Assembly (NCBI RefSeq): GCF_000003815.2
Contig: NC_049985.1
Coordinates: 25,700,448-25,764,447, forward strand
DNA: 64,000 bases
Direction: 5' to 3'
Source of the DNA: Branchiostoma floridae
Lineage: Eukaryota; Chordata; Leptocardii; Amphioxiformes; Branchiostomatidae
The stretch's first letter is position 1. Every line of letters begins with the position of its first letter. The position numbers and the translations under genes are program-made. The notes beneath the pieces are model-generated. The model was not told the origin of the DNA and made no database searches. It saw only the letters and a list, made by a program, of their open reading frames with translations. Positions 9,858-26,990 of the stretch are shown here, one piece after another.

Positions 9858-11975
9858 TTCAATGTACCAGCCTGGTTTGTGACCTGTCGTAAAATAAATA
9901 AAAAACACAAATTTCTTTCAATGAAAAATTAGAATATTTCCATCATCAGCCCCATTTTGATATTAATTTTGAAGGTTTGGATAAAGAGTCATACATAATA
10001 TATGCCTATTGATGGGGAGTTTTCATTGTTCGTCTTTTTTTACGACATGGCGCAAAATGTCCACCTGACGCCGATTGGTCTGTTGAAGCTGAAGCTGCTG
10101 TGGGAAATTTGAAAGTTCGGGTTGAGTTTAGACGATTTCTGCTCGTCTAACCAAAGCCACAAACCTTACCACATCCCTCCTGACACCTGTGCTCCCTGGG
10201 GACCAATCCTTGGAGTAGGGTCTCCGTGAAGTCTTTGAAACTTGTGACAATGCTTGACAACCCTTCCCGCATCACTTGAAGTGTCTTAACACCTGCTAAT
10301 TTTGAACTTGAATACAGTATCTAGTAGAGAGCAGTGACCACCAATCATGTCTTCCCTATCCTTATAATGCATTTAATGGCAAATAGAAGCTGTCAAAAGT
10401 CACCTACCTGACGTTTCGTTCTCGAAAAACTAACATTGAGAGGGTAGCCCGGCTTCTAAAATGTCCATTCTCAACTTTTCGGAACTTTCTGACCACTGGA
10501 ACACATGTGATTTGCATCCAAACGCAACTCGGTGACCTTTGACCCCATCTGGCACTACAATGACAGCTACATAACAAACTTCTTTCTAGTGTCCAGGCAC
10601 CCAAAACAGGCTTGAAAGTCTGTTTTTTTCGACATAATAAAAAACCTACAACCCTTACCTGTAGAATACAGCTCCAAGATGCCAACATTTCCAAAGAAAA
10701 ACACATCTTCTGATACTTTTAAAAATCAATCCTGAGGGGACTCACCGGGGACCTTCTGCGCAGCCGTCAATTAGGGTCATTGCCCTAGAGATTACTCAAT
10801 ACTAGTAGAGTTATTCAGGCGCAGGCTGATACTTTTTAATTCGAGTATCGTACTGCCTAGTACTAGTGACTTAGTTTAGACCTGCAAAATCTAGACATCA
10901 TCAGGTATCAGCTACCCTTCTGCTGTGTCCGGCTTAAATACTCAAACTTTGTATCAAGGTGCTGATCATTTCCATTGACCAAAAAGTGACACAAACTGAA
11001 GAGAAAGTTAAAAGCTGATCCTTCTAGCATAAGGAAAGTATTCTCCCACCATTTACACATGGACCCTTCCAGCCGAACACCATAAGCCCCGCCCCCTGCA
11101 TGTTCGATCTCGGGTTCTATTTCAAAACCTCGGTCAAAAACGGCGCGAGTTGCAAAAACATGGCCGCCGCCGCTATTAGGCTGAGGATACTGACTGACTT
11201 GTACCACGTGTCAAATATAAGACACCACTACAAAGTCCGCTAGTGCGGAGTCCCGTCTCGTCTGCGAACATTGCTTTACATGCGCATCCTGTCCAGGAAG
11301 AAAGTAATGCTGTGTAGCGCCTACCCTTCCTAAAACAACAATACTCGGTCGGTATCCTTCAACAAAAAAAGGCATAGCATTTTTCTTTGCCCATTCCTGT
11401 CCCACTAGGGCTGGTTTTGACCGATTATTCTAAATAGAATAGGGGGCTCTATTTGTTCGATATGGCGTTCAGCTGGAAGGGTCCATTATGGGACAACTCG
11501 GCACCAAGCATAGGCTCTAAAATTGTCAAGGTCTATGTGAGAAATACATGTACAACATGTTTAAATTGTTTAGCTGCCAAATATTTTTCTTAACCTGTAG
11601 TCCAGCCTTGTTCGCATTAGTTCGCTTCCAAAGGTCGATACGCCAACGAGTCTGGGTGCTGTTATCTCATACACTCCGGAGGATAGTACTCAGGCTATTG
11701 ATATGCTGTCGGAATGATAGAAATTCTAGAATTATCATTCTCCAAGTGCAAAAAAAACTAAGTTATGTGCCGAGTAAATATGGTGTCGACTTGGTAGATT
11801 TCCTGATTTGGAAGGGGGCCAAGTTGTCCCAGGTGCCGAGTTGTCTCAGAATCTTTGCAAGCCACTACAGCTGGTTTGGGGTCGAGTTCCCTGGTATAAA
11901 TTACTTACAAATTATGTTTCATTTGATGAAGGTGAGATGTATTGTACATTGTTTCTTTGTCAGGTCTATATATAT
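9858..11975. other. Intergenic region between divergent NARS2 and DDIAS
   Basis: About 2.1 kb between two head-to-head genes. It holds a GC-rich stretch at about 11080-11180 (GCCCCGCCCCC, GGCGCGAG, ATGGCCGCCGCCGC) that may be the DDIAS promoter or a non-coding first exon. No complete additional gene is supported. The DDIAS coding exon at 11976 is preceded by a good acceptor (TTTCTTTGTCAG, ending 11963), so an upstream untranslated exon is expected here. Confidence 0.45.
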
Positions 11976-14900
11976 ATGGGAGAGTTCCGTACCCTGGTGC
12001 TGGCCAAGGTGCTGTCAGTGAGAGACAGCAACTGTCTGTACCCCAGCTGTACCCACTGTTACTGCAAACTACATCACCACACAGACAGTAACAGGTAACA
12101 TTAGGTGTTGTGAGTTAAGAATGACATAAAACATTCCTTTCAGTTTCAATATACCACTCATCTGTTAACTATACTATAGGAATCTCTAGTGCATCTACAC
12201 AGGGTCCTCCCCAGAGGATGGAATAACAGAGGCCCTCCACTATATACTCCTAGCCCAGCTCCACTATACTACTTTTGAAATTTAGTGTGTCTCTTCCTAT
12301 TTTCCAGGTTAGGTTTTGCTAATTAACTAAAATTCATAAAATTCGCAAATTTTTGTGCCAAGCACCATCACTTTTCCAGTCAGCGTTGTCTGAAAAAACT
12401 TGTGAATGGGCGATGATCAAAACAATAGTCTTTCACTACTTCTCAACAAAAGGAATCGCTATTATTCTTGGAGTATTTGACAACTGCTGTCAAAAAGTGT
12501 CATTGCAAAATGAGCCCATTTTCATGAAAACAATGCTAACTGTCCCTGTTTACTTGTCAGAAGATAGAATTAGGTTTTCCGAAAAATGACAATCATTTTA
12601 CTGTCGGATCAGTTTTTACAGTCCCTCCACTAAATCTATACTAAAAAATTCTGGGGAGAGCCCTTACAGTTTCATTATTGTTGAGAAATTGCCACAATCA
12701 AATTTTGCTAGTATTTCTACTACTTCCCTCTTTTTTGGAAATTCAAAAACTGAAGTGTCCTTCAAACAGTTGTAACCTATTGATGTACCCATTGGACAAA
12801 CACAATAAGCATTCAATGGATCTTACACATTTGTACTTGTGCAGGTACATGTACAATGTACATGTAACTTCAAAATTAACTGCACAATCTGTACCACCTA
12901 CTAGTATTGTTTTGCTTTCATGCCATTGAAACTCTCAAAATTTTGAAGCTTATACTGTGCAATTTTACCAACAAAACCTCAGCAAAATGCCAGCTATTTG
13001 CAGAAGCTCTTGTTTTTCTTCCTTTTCTTTTTTTGATAATTGCAATCTGTTCCCCACAGGTATGAATGCATGAGATGCCATGCTGTGTATGCAGGTACAG
13101 ATGTCAAGTACAGATACTGCCTCAACCTCACCATAGCAGATGACCAGACCCTGTGTGACGTTGCTGTGTTTGGGACCTGTTTGGAACCATTCTTCGGGAC
13201 AAGTGCAAACGGACTAAAGAGGTTTGTTACAACAATTTTCATCAATCAATGACTGTTTTTGTAAACTTTAAGGTATCTCGAAGATTATAAGAAAAAAATA
13301 ATATCAGAGGTAATAAAAATGATGACGTCATCAATTTGGCCCCCAAAAAATCAGATTTAGAATTCTTAAATGCCCATCTATCAACATTCGTCATGGCTCC
13401 ATTCTTTCTTAATTCATTAATAAGAAAACAGTGGAAGGTCAAAATGCCAATTTAGCCAACCGAGATACCTTAAGGTACAGTACATACCTCCCAAATTTTC
13501 GATGTCTACCAGTACATCATCGTCAGGGGAATGACCTAGTCTCAGTTCTCGCGAGAGAACACGAGACTAGGTCGAGAGAACACGAGACTAGGTCAGGCTT
13601 GCATGGATCATCTGCCCCCTCCCCCCCGCCTCCTTGCGGAGAAGGGGTAGGTAGCACTTGGGCAGCTCCCAACCCTCAGTCCGGTTCAACTTCAAGAGGT
13701 TGGTTTTTCAAGAGAGATACATTTCATTTCATTTTAGTGGCTTTGAATGGCAGAGTACCTACTACTTGTACTAGTAGTAGACATGAAATCTAGATTTAAC
13801 ATTACAGTTTGATTCCTGGCGAAATGTTATGTACTTTGGAAAGGCACATTGCATGACTTTTGTCACTCCACCCAGGTGTAAAAATTGGTACCTGACTTTG
13901 GTTGGGGAGGTAAAACTGCAAAAGCCTGTGGAAGGAGAGGGACTGACTTCCAATCCTGTGCCTGAGACACAGTGGATAATAGCCCACTGCACCTACAGCC
14001 TCAAAAAGGAAATTTTTGGCTTACCTTACATGTTATTGTTGTAAACGGAAAGATTACTGGATTGTCTGGAATAATCCGTGGTCCAGTTTCTTTCACAAAA
14101 TTTGACATCACCGATATTTTTTTTTCCCCCTCAGTTTTCTCGATGACCAGCTGAAAGCAAGCAAGACCTCCACATTCATTGATCCAGATTCCATCCTACA
14201 CAAGGCGCTACAGCATTCTCTGGTCGGATTGATGCTCCTGTTTGGGTTCAAGGTCAAATGTGAAAGGTCAAGGTCACAGAGGGAGCGACACTCGCCTGTC
14301 AGGATAAGGAACATCTTGGAGAAGAGTCGTCAGCAGACGAACGGATACCACGGAAAAACACCTCAACTCGTGGCTCATCAAATGGTACACGCCAACAGGG
14401 ACACTCCCTTTGTAAGTGTACTGAATATACTCAAACGGATTCTGGAAACGGACACTGACGACGAAAAAGCCAGAAGCATACAATTTGGCATTACTAGAAA
14501 CGCACTGCCATCCAGGAGAAGTGTGATTGGCTCTGATGTCTCGTGGTGCTCAAGTAGCAGCTCTAGAGCGTCGTTTGGTCAGTCTTTCTCAAGGGTGAGC
14601 CTTGGTCAGCAGTCCTTGGTTCTCAGCTGTGATGAAAGTACAAGTAGTGGGACTGAGAGTCTGATATCTTCCAGCATGTCATCAAATGATGCACAGAATG
14701 AATCAATGGAGAGAACAGACTTCAGCATCCACCACAGTTCTCAGGATGAGACATATTTTGAAGAAACCCTGGCAAGCATGTCTTGCAGATGGAAGGCAAA
14801 TGATCATGACTATAGACAAAATGAGATGTTTGACAAAGATGGAAAAATGGAAAATAGAATTTGCACAGCTACTGGACAGAATGAGACAAATGTCGATAGC

Positions 14901-17900
14901 GATGAGGGCGTTGGTGTACCAAATGAAAATCATGAAGAAAGACATGAAGAACACTCTGACATTAGTAGGTATGAGAATATCTCAGCAGGATTTCTGGAGG
15001 GAGCCTTTGATGAGACGTGCTGGGAAGGGGAGATACTGGGAAATCTGTGTCAGGAAGGGCAACAAATTGGTGAACTGTCACGCATAGAAGATGGTGCAAT
15101 GGGAGGGAGTGCACCAATAGAAGAGATGAAAGATGCAGCAATGAGGGGAAAGATTGGTTTTGCTTCGACCAATAAGGAAACATTAGATAAGACTTGTAGA
15201 GATGCTAATGAGGCAGAGGTACCATCCCACCCACAGCATGTCAGAAAGGAGGTTAGTACGGCATGTGAACATGATGTTCAAACATACACAGAAGAGGAGG
15301 ACTTACCAAATGGGAAGTCAAGTTTTGATGAGTCATTGAATGACAGCTGTCTGCTTTTGGCAGATGTGTACAATGATCGGATGCACGTGCAAAGGATGTG
15401 CAATGAAACTTCAATTGGTGACCAAATTCCATATATAAGCAAGGGGGATGGCAACCCAACACACCACCACAGCAGTAGTGATGAAGAAGTACAGCAACAT
15501 GTAACCAAGACGTCTTGTGACGACTTGCCATATTCAGAAGGTTTGGACACCTTCATAGACCAGTTGGACCAACCCTTGCAGGATCTTCCGGATAGACTGT
15601 GTCAAGCTAGCCGCCATAAGGACATGGAAGACTCTAATGTAGAAGATCAAATCTCAAAGCATGATTCAAGGATGGCACAGCAAGAGAGGAAGATTCTTAG
15701 CACATCCAGAGACTGCACCAACTGCACTGGAGACAATGGTTTGAATAGAAAACAACCAAACACAAAGATAGAGCATGTTGGAGAAGACACACAGATGCAG
15801 GCAATGTGGCAGGAAGAGTTTCCATACTCAGAAGACCTGGACGCATTCTTGGCAGAAATGGACAAAAACGTTACTGTAGAAAGTGAGAGAAAAGATGATG
15901 TAGATGTGTTCATGGAGCGAATTCAGCCGCCCATTGAAGGTGAAGCAGACTTATGTGTTATCTCATTTGCGACAGCTGTAGACATTCATCCAGATACCAC
16001 CACGGATGACATGGAGGGTGTTGGAGAAAATTTATCCTTTGACGACAGTGACAGAAAAGATGAAAACTCTGCCAAAAGAGGCAGCAGAACAAAATCTCTT
16101 TTTGAACAGTTAGTGAGAAGGAAAACTTTGATGGCTCTGAATTCTGAGTTATCATCAGCCAGGGTGTCGGAGAAAAACGAGAGTCCTGTCAAGGGGACAG
16201 AGAAGGAAGATTCTAGAGAAGATACTGGAGAAATTGATAGTGAAAGTGACAGCACATCAAATGACGCAGGTAACACTGTCTCAGACACTGATTCGGCTTT
16301 GACATCTTCAGTTAAGCGGTCATCGGTAGGGAGGTCAGGTTCTAACGTTTCCATCCCAGACTCTGAAAAGGGAAAAGAAATGTTCCCACTAGGTAAGAGA
16401 GTGGCACAGCCACAGGACTCGAGGGAGAATGCAGTTTTCACTACCGCATCGGTAGAAAATCATGACTTCTCATCGCTATTTGATGACTCGTTTGGTGGTC
16501 TGAGTGACACAGAATCTCCCGATTCACGCGGAAAAAGTTGCGGGAAAGGGGGAGGCAGGAACGAGTTACCAGACACTCCTGCTCCTCCATCCAGATCAGC
16601 ATCTCTAGCCAGCAGATCAAATACAAGGAGTCGTAACACCAATACTACAGAAACATCCCCAGTTACAAACAATAGGAAAGCCACGGCTGCCAAAAGAATT
16701 CCAATAGAGCACAATGGTTCAAATTCTACACATATGGAGTGCAGAAACTTCCATGCAGCCAACAGTGATTGTGGGAAACCAACACCAAATGATGAAAAAA
16801 CTGCAACAGCTACAAGTACAAGAATGACAACAGCGTGCAATAATACAAATTCTACACAGATGAAGAGCAGTAACTTTCATGCAGGCAACAGTGATGGCAA
16901 CAGTTCTAGGAAAACCACAGCAAACAATGGGAAAAGCACAACAGCTACAAGAGTGCCAACAGTGCACAACGGTGCACCTCCTACACAGACAGAATGCGAT
17001 AACGTCCACGCAGTCAACAGTGATTGCGACAGCCCAGACAGCTCGCCCAATGAGCTCGCAGACACGCCCTACGACAGCAGATGTAGAAGTTTCCTGTCGG
17101 TGAGAGGCATGCTTTCTTTCAACTCCACCGCCGACGATGGAAAGGGCTCGGACAGTGCTTATAGCAGCTCTACAATACACCTGTCGCCAAGTGCAGAAAG
17201 AAAGAAAACATCTACCAAAGAACCAATGGAAAACCAAGAAACACATAGAAGGAAGAGTGTCCACTTTTCAAGCCATTTAGAATCGGTGCATGAAATCAGC
17301 CAGCCGGCAGGAAGCGAGGAAGTGTTTGATGATTGCACCGTCTCAAACTCTGTCTTGAAGTCCCTGCCGACAGCTTCTTATTGTTTAAGGGCTTCACCAA
17401 GGAAGTTGCCACTTCAGTCAATAGATAACTATGACAATTTTGAGGGGACCCCAGAATTGTATTCTCAGAGGTTGCAGAGTGACAAGAAAATGGTAAACAG
17501 TGTAGCTCGAATTCGGACACCAATGTCATATGACGGCACACCGAACCTTTTCTCACAGCTGTCACCAACGTCGACGGACAGAAGACATGTCGGAGTAGAG
17601 AAATATACTAGAATGAGGTCAGTAGGCAATGATTCCACTCCCAACTTTTTTTCGCAGTTCTCACCACAGGACAGTGACAGTGGAGGAATCATCCCAGGTA
17701 CAGAGGAAAAAGCTAACAGAAGAAGGGTGTCGTGCATGTTAAAGGATGTTGTTAGATACCCTGCAGACAACACATTCCAGGGTACCCCTGACTTGTTTGA
17801 GACTAGTTCTCACGGTGGTAGCGAAAGCGGTGATTTAGGAGCATCTCCTGACTTGTTTGGTGATTCTCCCATTCCCGACTCTCCTGTGAACGTGCGACAT

Positions 17901-17945
17901 ACTGGCGTTATGTCACTTTGCAAACGCCTTTTTCACAAAAAGTAG
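11976..17945 (+). CDS. DDIAS: DNA damage-induced apoptosis suppressor (Noxin) homologue
   Basis: Three coding exons, 11976-12094, 13060-13221 and 14135-17945, give 1363 codons plus stop (human protein about 1000). Boundaries are GT-AG with agreeing phases. The start follows an acceptor and a short TA run. The N-terminus matches vertebrate DDIAS: LAKVLSVRDSNCLYPSC, then a zinc-ribbon C25-x2-C28...C43-x2-C46, KYRYCLNLTIAD and VAVFGTCLEPFFGTSANGLK. This is an OB-fold related to the C-terminal domain of RPA70. The rest, about 1200 residues in one huge exon, is Ser/Asp/Glu-rich and probably disordered. It includes PYSEGLDTFI and PYSEDLDAFL motifs, a threefold NFHAxNSD repeat, and five TPxLF-type motifs near the C-terminus. 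Vertebrate DDIAS is linked to survival after DNA damage and to replication-stress complexes; the same role here is inferred. Confidence 0.92.
13533..13594. repeat. Perfect-arm palindrome with one duplicated half
   Basis: GACCTAGTCTC...TCTCGCGAGA...GAGACTAGGTC forms a hairpin of about 41 bases. It is followed by a direct copy of the right half (GAGAGAACACGAGACTAGGTC). It lies in DDIAS intron 2. Confidence 0.8.
13805..14010 (+). mobile_element. SINE copy (tRNA-derived type) in DDIAS intron 2
   Basis: Contains a B-box-like GTTTGATTCCTGGC and the block GGAAAGGCACATTGCATGAC, TCACTCCACCCAGGTGTAAA, GGTACCTGACTTTGG. The same block occurs at about 18250-18330 and 42550-42625. The organisation resembles deuterostome SINEs with a conserved central domain (the Nin-DC type is possible); the family name is from memory. 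Confidence 0.6.
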
Positions 17946-18169
17946 AATGCTGTAGTGATGTATACATGTATTCGCCTCACAAGTGATTGTCGGTTTGATA
18001 ATTTCATTAGAGGGCGATCACTTAATAGCCAGAATTTGATGTGCATAACCCTCTATTTCATAATTTGAATATGATTCAAGATATATTAAAGACAATGATA
18101 CAGCAAAAGTGGGTGATTTGACTTAGCATTCTGTAGAAACTCATTGTGGCATCGTTTGCTGCAATTGGT

Positions 18170-18520
18170 AAAGGTGTTTCAAGTTTGGCCTAAACCCCAA
18201 AGGTCAGGTTTCAAAACCACTTAATCAGTTAACGATACATGTATGTGCCCTGATGTTGTTCCCTGGAAAAGGCACTTTACACGACTTTCCTCACTTCACT
18301 CAAATGTAAATGTGTACCTAGCTTCGGTTAGGGCCGTCCTTCGGATAGGAAGTTAAATGGAGGCCCCATTGTTTCAGGAGATTCACACCCCGAGCACACC
18401 ACACGAAAAGAGTAGGGGTCCTTCCCGGGGTGAAAGGACCAAATTTTACAGTCTGGTCTCCAGGTTGACATCTTGAAAAGGTGATAGTCACCTGTTGTCA
18501 ATCCTTCCACAAATGTGGTA
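18170..18520 (+). mobile_element. SINE copy downstream of DDIAS
   Basis: Carries the same core (GGAAAAGGCACTTTACACGAC, TTTCCTCACTTCACTC, GTGTACCTAGCTTCGG). It also has a longer tail (TAGGAAGTTAAATGGAGGCCC, GAAAAGAGTAGGGGT, TCTGGTCTCCAGGTTGACATCTTG) that recurs in reverse at 48095-48210. Confidence 0.6.
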
Positions 18521-18542
18521 AACCTAAATAGCTAACTAAAGA

Positions 18543-18553
18543 AATAAAATAAA
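18543..18553 (+). terminator. DDIAS poly(A) signals
   Basis: Two overlapping AATAAA hexamers lie on the plus strand about 600 bases after the DDIAS stop. They are the first good hexamers downstream of the coding region. Confidence 0.55.
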
Positions 18554-19504
18554 TTGATATCATGTGCCATTGACTTTCCCTTTATTTCTTACAATCTCTA
18601 AATTCATCTCTTCCAATAACTCCCATCTTGTCCACACCATTTACATTTGAAATCAAAAAGTTGTCAACAGATTACAGTATTTAAACAGTAACATATATAT
18701 CATATCTTCAGCTCCCTTACTAGTACAACTTACAGTGTAAGTCACTTCTGAGCAATGAACATAAAATGTTCTAAAATATATCTTTTACACCTACATGAAT
18801 ATTATTTATTACTGATCCAATTTTATTACATTTTTAGTACTTGAAGAATTCATACAGCTCCGAGAAGAGTTAACATGTAGGTGGGATTTTTATTAGAATA
18901 CAGAATACTGTACTAGGGATTTGTTACATACACGTTCGGCAAATCAGAAAGACAAAGCTTACTACACCTCACTTAGCACCATACATAGCCACAAAAATAG
19001 CCCCACTGCATAGATACATTACTACATCACAAAATATACCTCACATTAGCCAGAATAACTTAGATATGCAATTGGGAACATTCAAACTATATGTACACTA
19101 CAGCCAGAGCAAGTGATGTGACTCAAACCATATGTTTTTCAGCTTTCGCTTACTGGTAAATGTTAAAAGTAGTCCAAAAAGCAAAGCTGGAAATGTATAC
19201 AAGCATGGCTGAAAGAATACAGCCAATTCTTTGCAGCACATTCTGTACCTTTAAGGTACCCAGTAGGAAAACCAGCACCATTAAGATAGAGCCCATGCAT
19301 CTTTTTACAAGCAAGGAACAAAGAACTGTTTACAACATTGTACTAAAGCAACTCTTTGTGACTTCTTTTTCTACTCACCCCATTTCATTCATTGTCTTCG
19401 TTATGGTATTCTAAAATTCTTTTATAGCAAGTGTCAACCTCCTTAATGAAAATGTTCATACGTTCATGACATCCAGTACAGTGTTCAACAGAACACTAGT
19501 GATA

Positions 19505-19581
19505 GCCTGGTATCCAGCCGTATTATAGCGAAGAGGACAGAAGAGACTCGGGAGCTATAATACGGCTGGATACCAGGCTAC
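19505..19581. mobile_element. Foldback element with 9-bp target duplication
   Basis: TAGCCTGGTATCCAGCCGTA...TACGGCTGGATACCAGGCTA: arms of about 26 bp are near-perfect and the loop is about 25 bp. CACTAGTGA is present on both sides. It shares its TAGCCTGG terminus with hairpins at 25796-25897, 39007-39080, 49910 and 54588-54752. Confidence 0.75.
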
Positions 19582-19604
19582 ACTAGTGACCCTAACAGAA
19601 GTAC

Positions 19605-19796
19605 AGAAAAACTCTACATACCACCTCTACATAAGGACCACCTGGCCAATGTGACCACATTTTGGTGGCCCCTCAGATAATTTTCCCCATTGACAGAAGT
19701 ATTAAGAATCCTGCAGCCGTTTATATCAACCACCTGTCCATATAGACCAAATTTAACTGGTCCCCTGAGTGGTCTTCTTAGGCAAGTTTGACTGTA
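19605..19796. mobile_element. Partial CAGTCAAACCTG-type MITE
   Basis: Shares AAGGACCACCTGGCCAATGT, TTTCCCCATTGACA, TTAAGAATCCTG, CCACCTGTCC and the terminal GCAAGTTTGACTGTA with other family members in this window. Confidence 0.6.
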
Positions 19797-20108
19797 CTAT
19801 GACTGCTAATGAAAAAGAAATGCATCCAGCCCTGAGAAATATGCTTACTACATGTAGCTCTTGGTCCTACATATATTGTATCACAATCACAAAAATCCTA
19901 CAGTCACTGTATGAGCTTCGGAAATTTGTGTCGCTCTCTGGGCCCAACATATGCTGAAAATGTCTTTTGGATGGTGGATGTAAAATTTTGTTGTACTACA
20001 GGTAGCTTCAGTGAGCTCAATACGGAATGCACAGTCAATGCTGCCTATTGTCATGGAAACTCATCTGCATATAATGGTAGTAATCGTAGTAAAATGCTAA
20101 ACTAATTC

Positions 20109-20440
20109 TTCCAACACAAAGGTATACACAGATCAAATTTTCAACGACCACGATCAATGATGACCAATCACTTCAGAACGTAAACTTACTAGAGTCACAG
20201 ACACATGATAAAAGGGAGGCCATATATATCGGGACACTCCACCATCAATAAACCGGGACATTGAGTGTTATGAATTTCCTGGCACATTTGACCAATTGCT
20301 GACATCACGTATCCCGGACAAGATCATGTGTCTGCAACTTTCATTAGTTTAATTGTTCTGAAGTGATTGGTCATTATCGATCCTGAAGAAGGGGACAGTG
20401 GTCGTTGACAATTTGATCCGTGTATATTTTTGTGTTGGAA
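20109..20440. mobile_element. 332-bp foldback element with arms of about 110 bp
   Basis: The left arm TTCCAACACAAA...TATACACAGATCAAATT...CAACGACCAC...TGACCAATCACTTCAGAAC reappears in reverse complement at 20320-20440. The arms are about 85% identical. There is no open frame. Confidence 0.75.
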
Positions 20441-21089
20441 AAAAGTTAAGCATTGTACTATGCTGCAATATTGTGTTTGGTCCTGAACTAAATAGTGTCA
20501 TTGTCTTCATCAAGTCTTTTCTTTCCCACTACGTCAATCTGGCACTGTTTTTCTATGTGCACATTAATAATATGTAATACTATGTAATATACAAATGAAG
20601 TAGTACACTCAGTCTCTGAGAGGTGAAATTTGGAGGGATTGATACATCATAATATATGTAATACTTTTGTCAAGAAAAACTATATTCAAGGATAAGTGGT
20701 CACATTTGTATACATTTATGATAATAAGTGGTAGATTAAAGTATGGACAGATATAATGAGCCATGAGATTCATCAATAAGATAGAATTAGACCACTTTCA
20801 AATGCAACATACATGTATCTGGTCTTGAATTACTTTCAATACTATCAATTTCTTTCATAATGCCATGTTGATTGGATTATAATATGGATGACATCCTCTG
20901 GGAACCACAAAACTGATGCGAGCGTGCAAAGAAAAAAGTTTGGCAAAAAAAATGTTGCCTTCTTTATGAAATCTAAGTGGTCAGGAAAGTTGTAAAAATT
21001 GACTTAAGTTAACAATGTATTACATACGGTATGGTATACCCAACATGTTACAACAGATTCTTGAAGATATTTGCAATCTACAACAAATA

Positions 21090-21298
21090 TACTGTAATTC
21101 ACTTTGTCTTCTTGGTACCAAACTTTCACGGTTTGAGAAATATTTAACTTGTTCTTGGAACAAAATGTTCACTGTGATGGCAGGTGGGCATTAAAAAATT
21201 CTCATGTATTATTTGTTATCGGTAATTATACGTTCACGTTACATCACCGTGAAAACCGTGAACATTAAAGTACATTGAAAAAATCAGGAATTACAGTA
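21090..21298. mobile_element. 209-bp MITE (TACTGTAATTC termini)
   Basis: Begins TACTGTAATTC and ends GAATTACAGTA. Inside is the CACCGTGAAAACCGTGAACATTAAAG block, shared with the element at 31895-32103, which is also exactly 209 bp. The terminal TA on both sides suggests a Tc1/mariner-type target. Confidence 0.65.
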
Positions 21299-22197
21299 TC
21301 TGCCCATTTTGCAGCTGTTTTGTACTATTCAAGGTTATGTTCAAAACCTTTTTTTGTGTGTGGAAACGGACGAAAATTGATTCAAGCAAAGATGTCATCC
21401 ATATGACTGAATCAACATGGCCTAAGATAAAACTTATAGAAAAAATCCCATATGATTCCATAGGACCCAGTAATATGTCGGAACAACAGCACTACCTTCT
21501 CACCAACTTCATCAGCTCCAGCAACTAGTACATATTTTCTACTTGCCTGAAAACAAATTTGTTTCAGAACCGCCACCAGAGGGCCCCCTTGAATTCCAAC
21601 CGATTCATTTATTACAACACCCCTCTGCTACCTCGGAAAACCTGGAGTGTCTAGGTCCTGTGAAAAGGACTTACTTGTCAGATGAAGTACAAGTAGTAAG
21701 ACCATATCATACATCAGAATACAGAAGAGCACCTTACTGTTCTTGACTGCAATGTGTGAAACCTAACTTTGTGTTGCTTTCTCTCCACATAGTACATCAG
21801 TTACCGGTATCTTCATCAGAAATCGTGGTCTCCTTTGCAGACCTTCAATGTGTGGATGGCATTTATTTTTGGGGAGAGCACTGATTTGCGATTTTCAACA
21901 TAGACCAGATACTCTAACACCAGGGGCGATTGTTTCTGGGTTTCTAGATTCAGACACTGAGAACCATGTGGAAATGATGTCCCCGGCACTACAGAACATA
22001 GCCCATGTTGAAAACTGCAAATCATCGCTTTCCCAAAAAATAAACGCCAGCCACATCTAGACGGTCTGCGAACCAGGCTACAGAAATTGCTCCATGTGGA
22101 AGTAAAGCAAGGAGCAGGCTTTTCACTTTGAATCCATTTTATACATAGGCACCCAATGTATATATCATCATACAGCAACAACAACCATATAGACATA

Positions 22198-26556
<4,359 letters not shown>

Positions 26557-26647
26557 GGTTGGTCTGTGATGCCTGTCTGTTTAGAAACACTGCAAGTCAA
26601 ACAGATCTCAAATGTGATCATGAATGTCTGCCTAGCGATATGTATAC

Positions 26648-26990
26648 GTGTGTATACATGGAATACAAGAGTGTATTCTGTATCACCAAAGCAAAGTATC
26701 AGTTCAACCGCATATACATAGGTCCGCTGAATGATGCTCAGGGCTATCAAACCCATGGGATATTAGCTGCGGCAAAGGGTGATGTGGAATACACCATCTT
26801 ATTTATGTCATATCCACCTGAGAAAATACACTTTTTAAATTGTGAAATGCGCCAGAAGCTGTTAGAATTTAATGTCCTTAAACAGAAATAGCAACAACAT
26901 CAACTCCAACGAATCAGGTATTTGAATTTTTGACAGCAACACACATGAATTGCGTTTGAATTATTGGATTGAAGCCCCTGCAATGAAAGT
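26648..26990. repeat. Third copy of the RAB30-intron dispersed repeat
   Basis: Shares GTATTCTGTATCACC, GGTGATGTGGAATACACC, TTATGTCATATCCACCTGAG, GTGAAATGCGCCAGAAGC and GAATCAGGTATTTGAA with 22560-23335. It lies just upstream of the RAB30 start codon. Confidence 0.6.

Larger units (their letters stand above)
18554..22197 (-). other. Probable long RAB30 3' UTR and intergenic sequence
   Basis: A minus-strand AATAAA (18581-18586) lies about 30 bases from the DDIAS poly(A) signals and 3.6 kb beyond the RAB30 stop. The stretch has no credible open frame. It contains several inverted-repeat elements (19505-19581, 19605-19796, 20109-20440, 21090-21298). That it is all 3' UTR is inference from the position of the hexamer. 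Confidence 0.4.

Noticed and set aside
11160-11243. ATG with MAAAAIRLRILTDLYHV in a GC-rich stretch
   Set aside because: Stops after 27 codons and no good donor; may be a short upstream frame in a DDIAS untranslated exon, but not callable as a gene.
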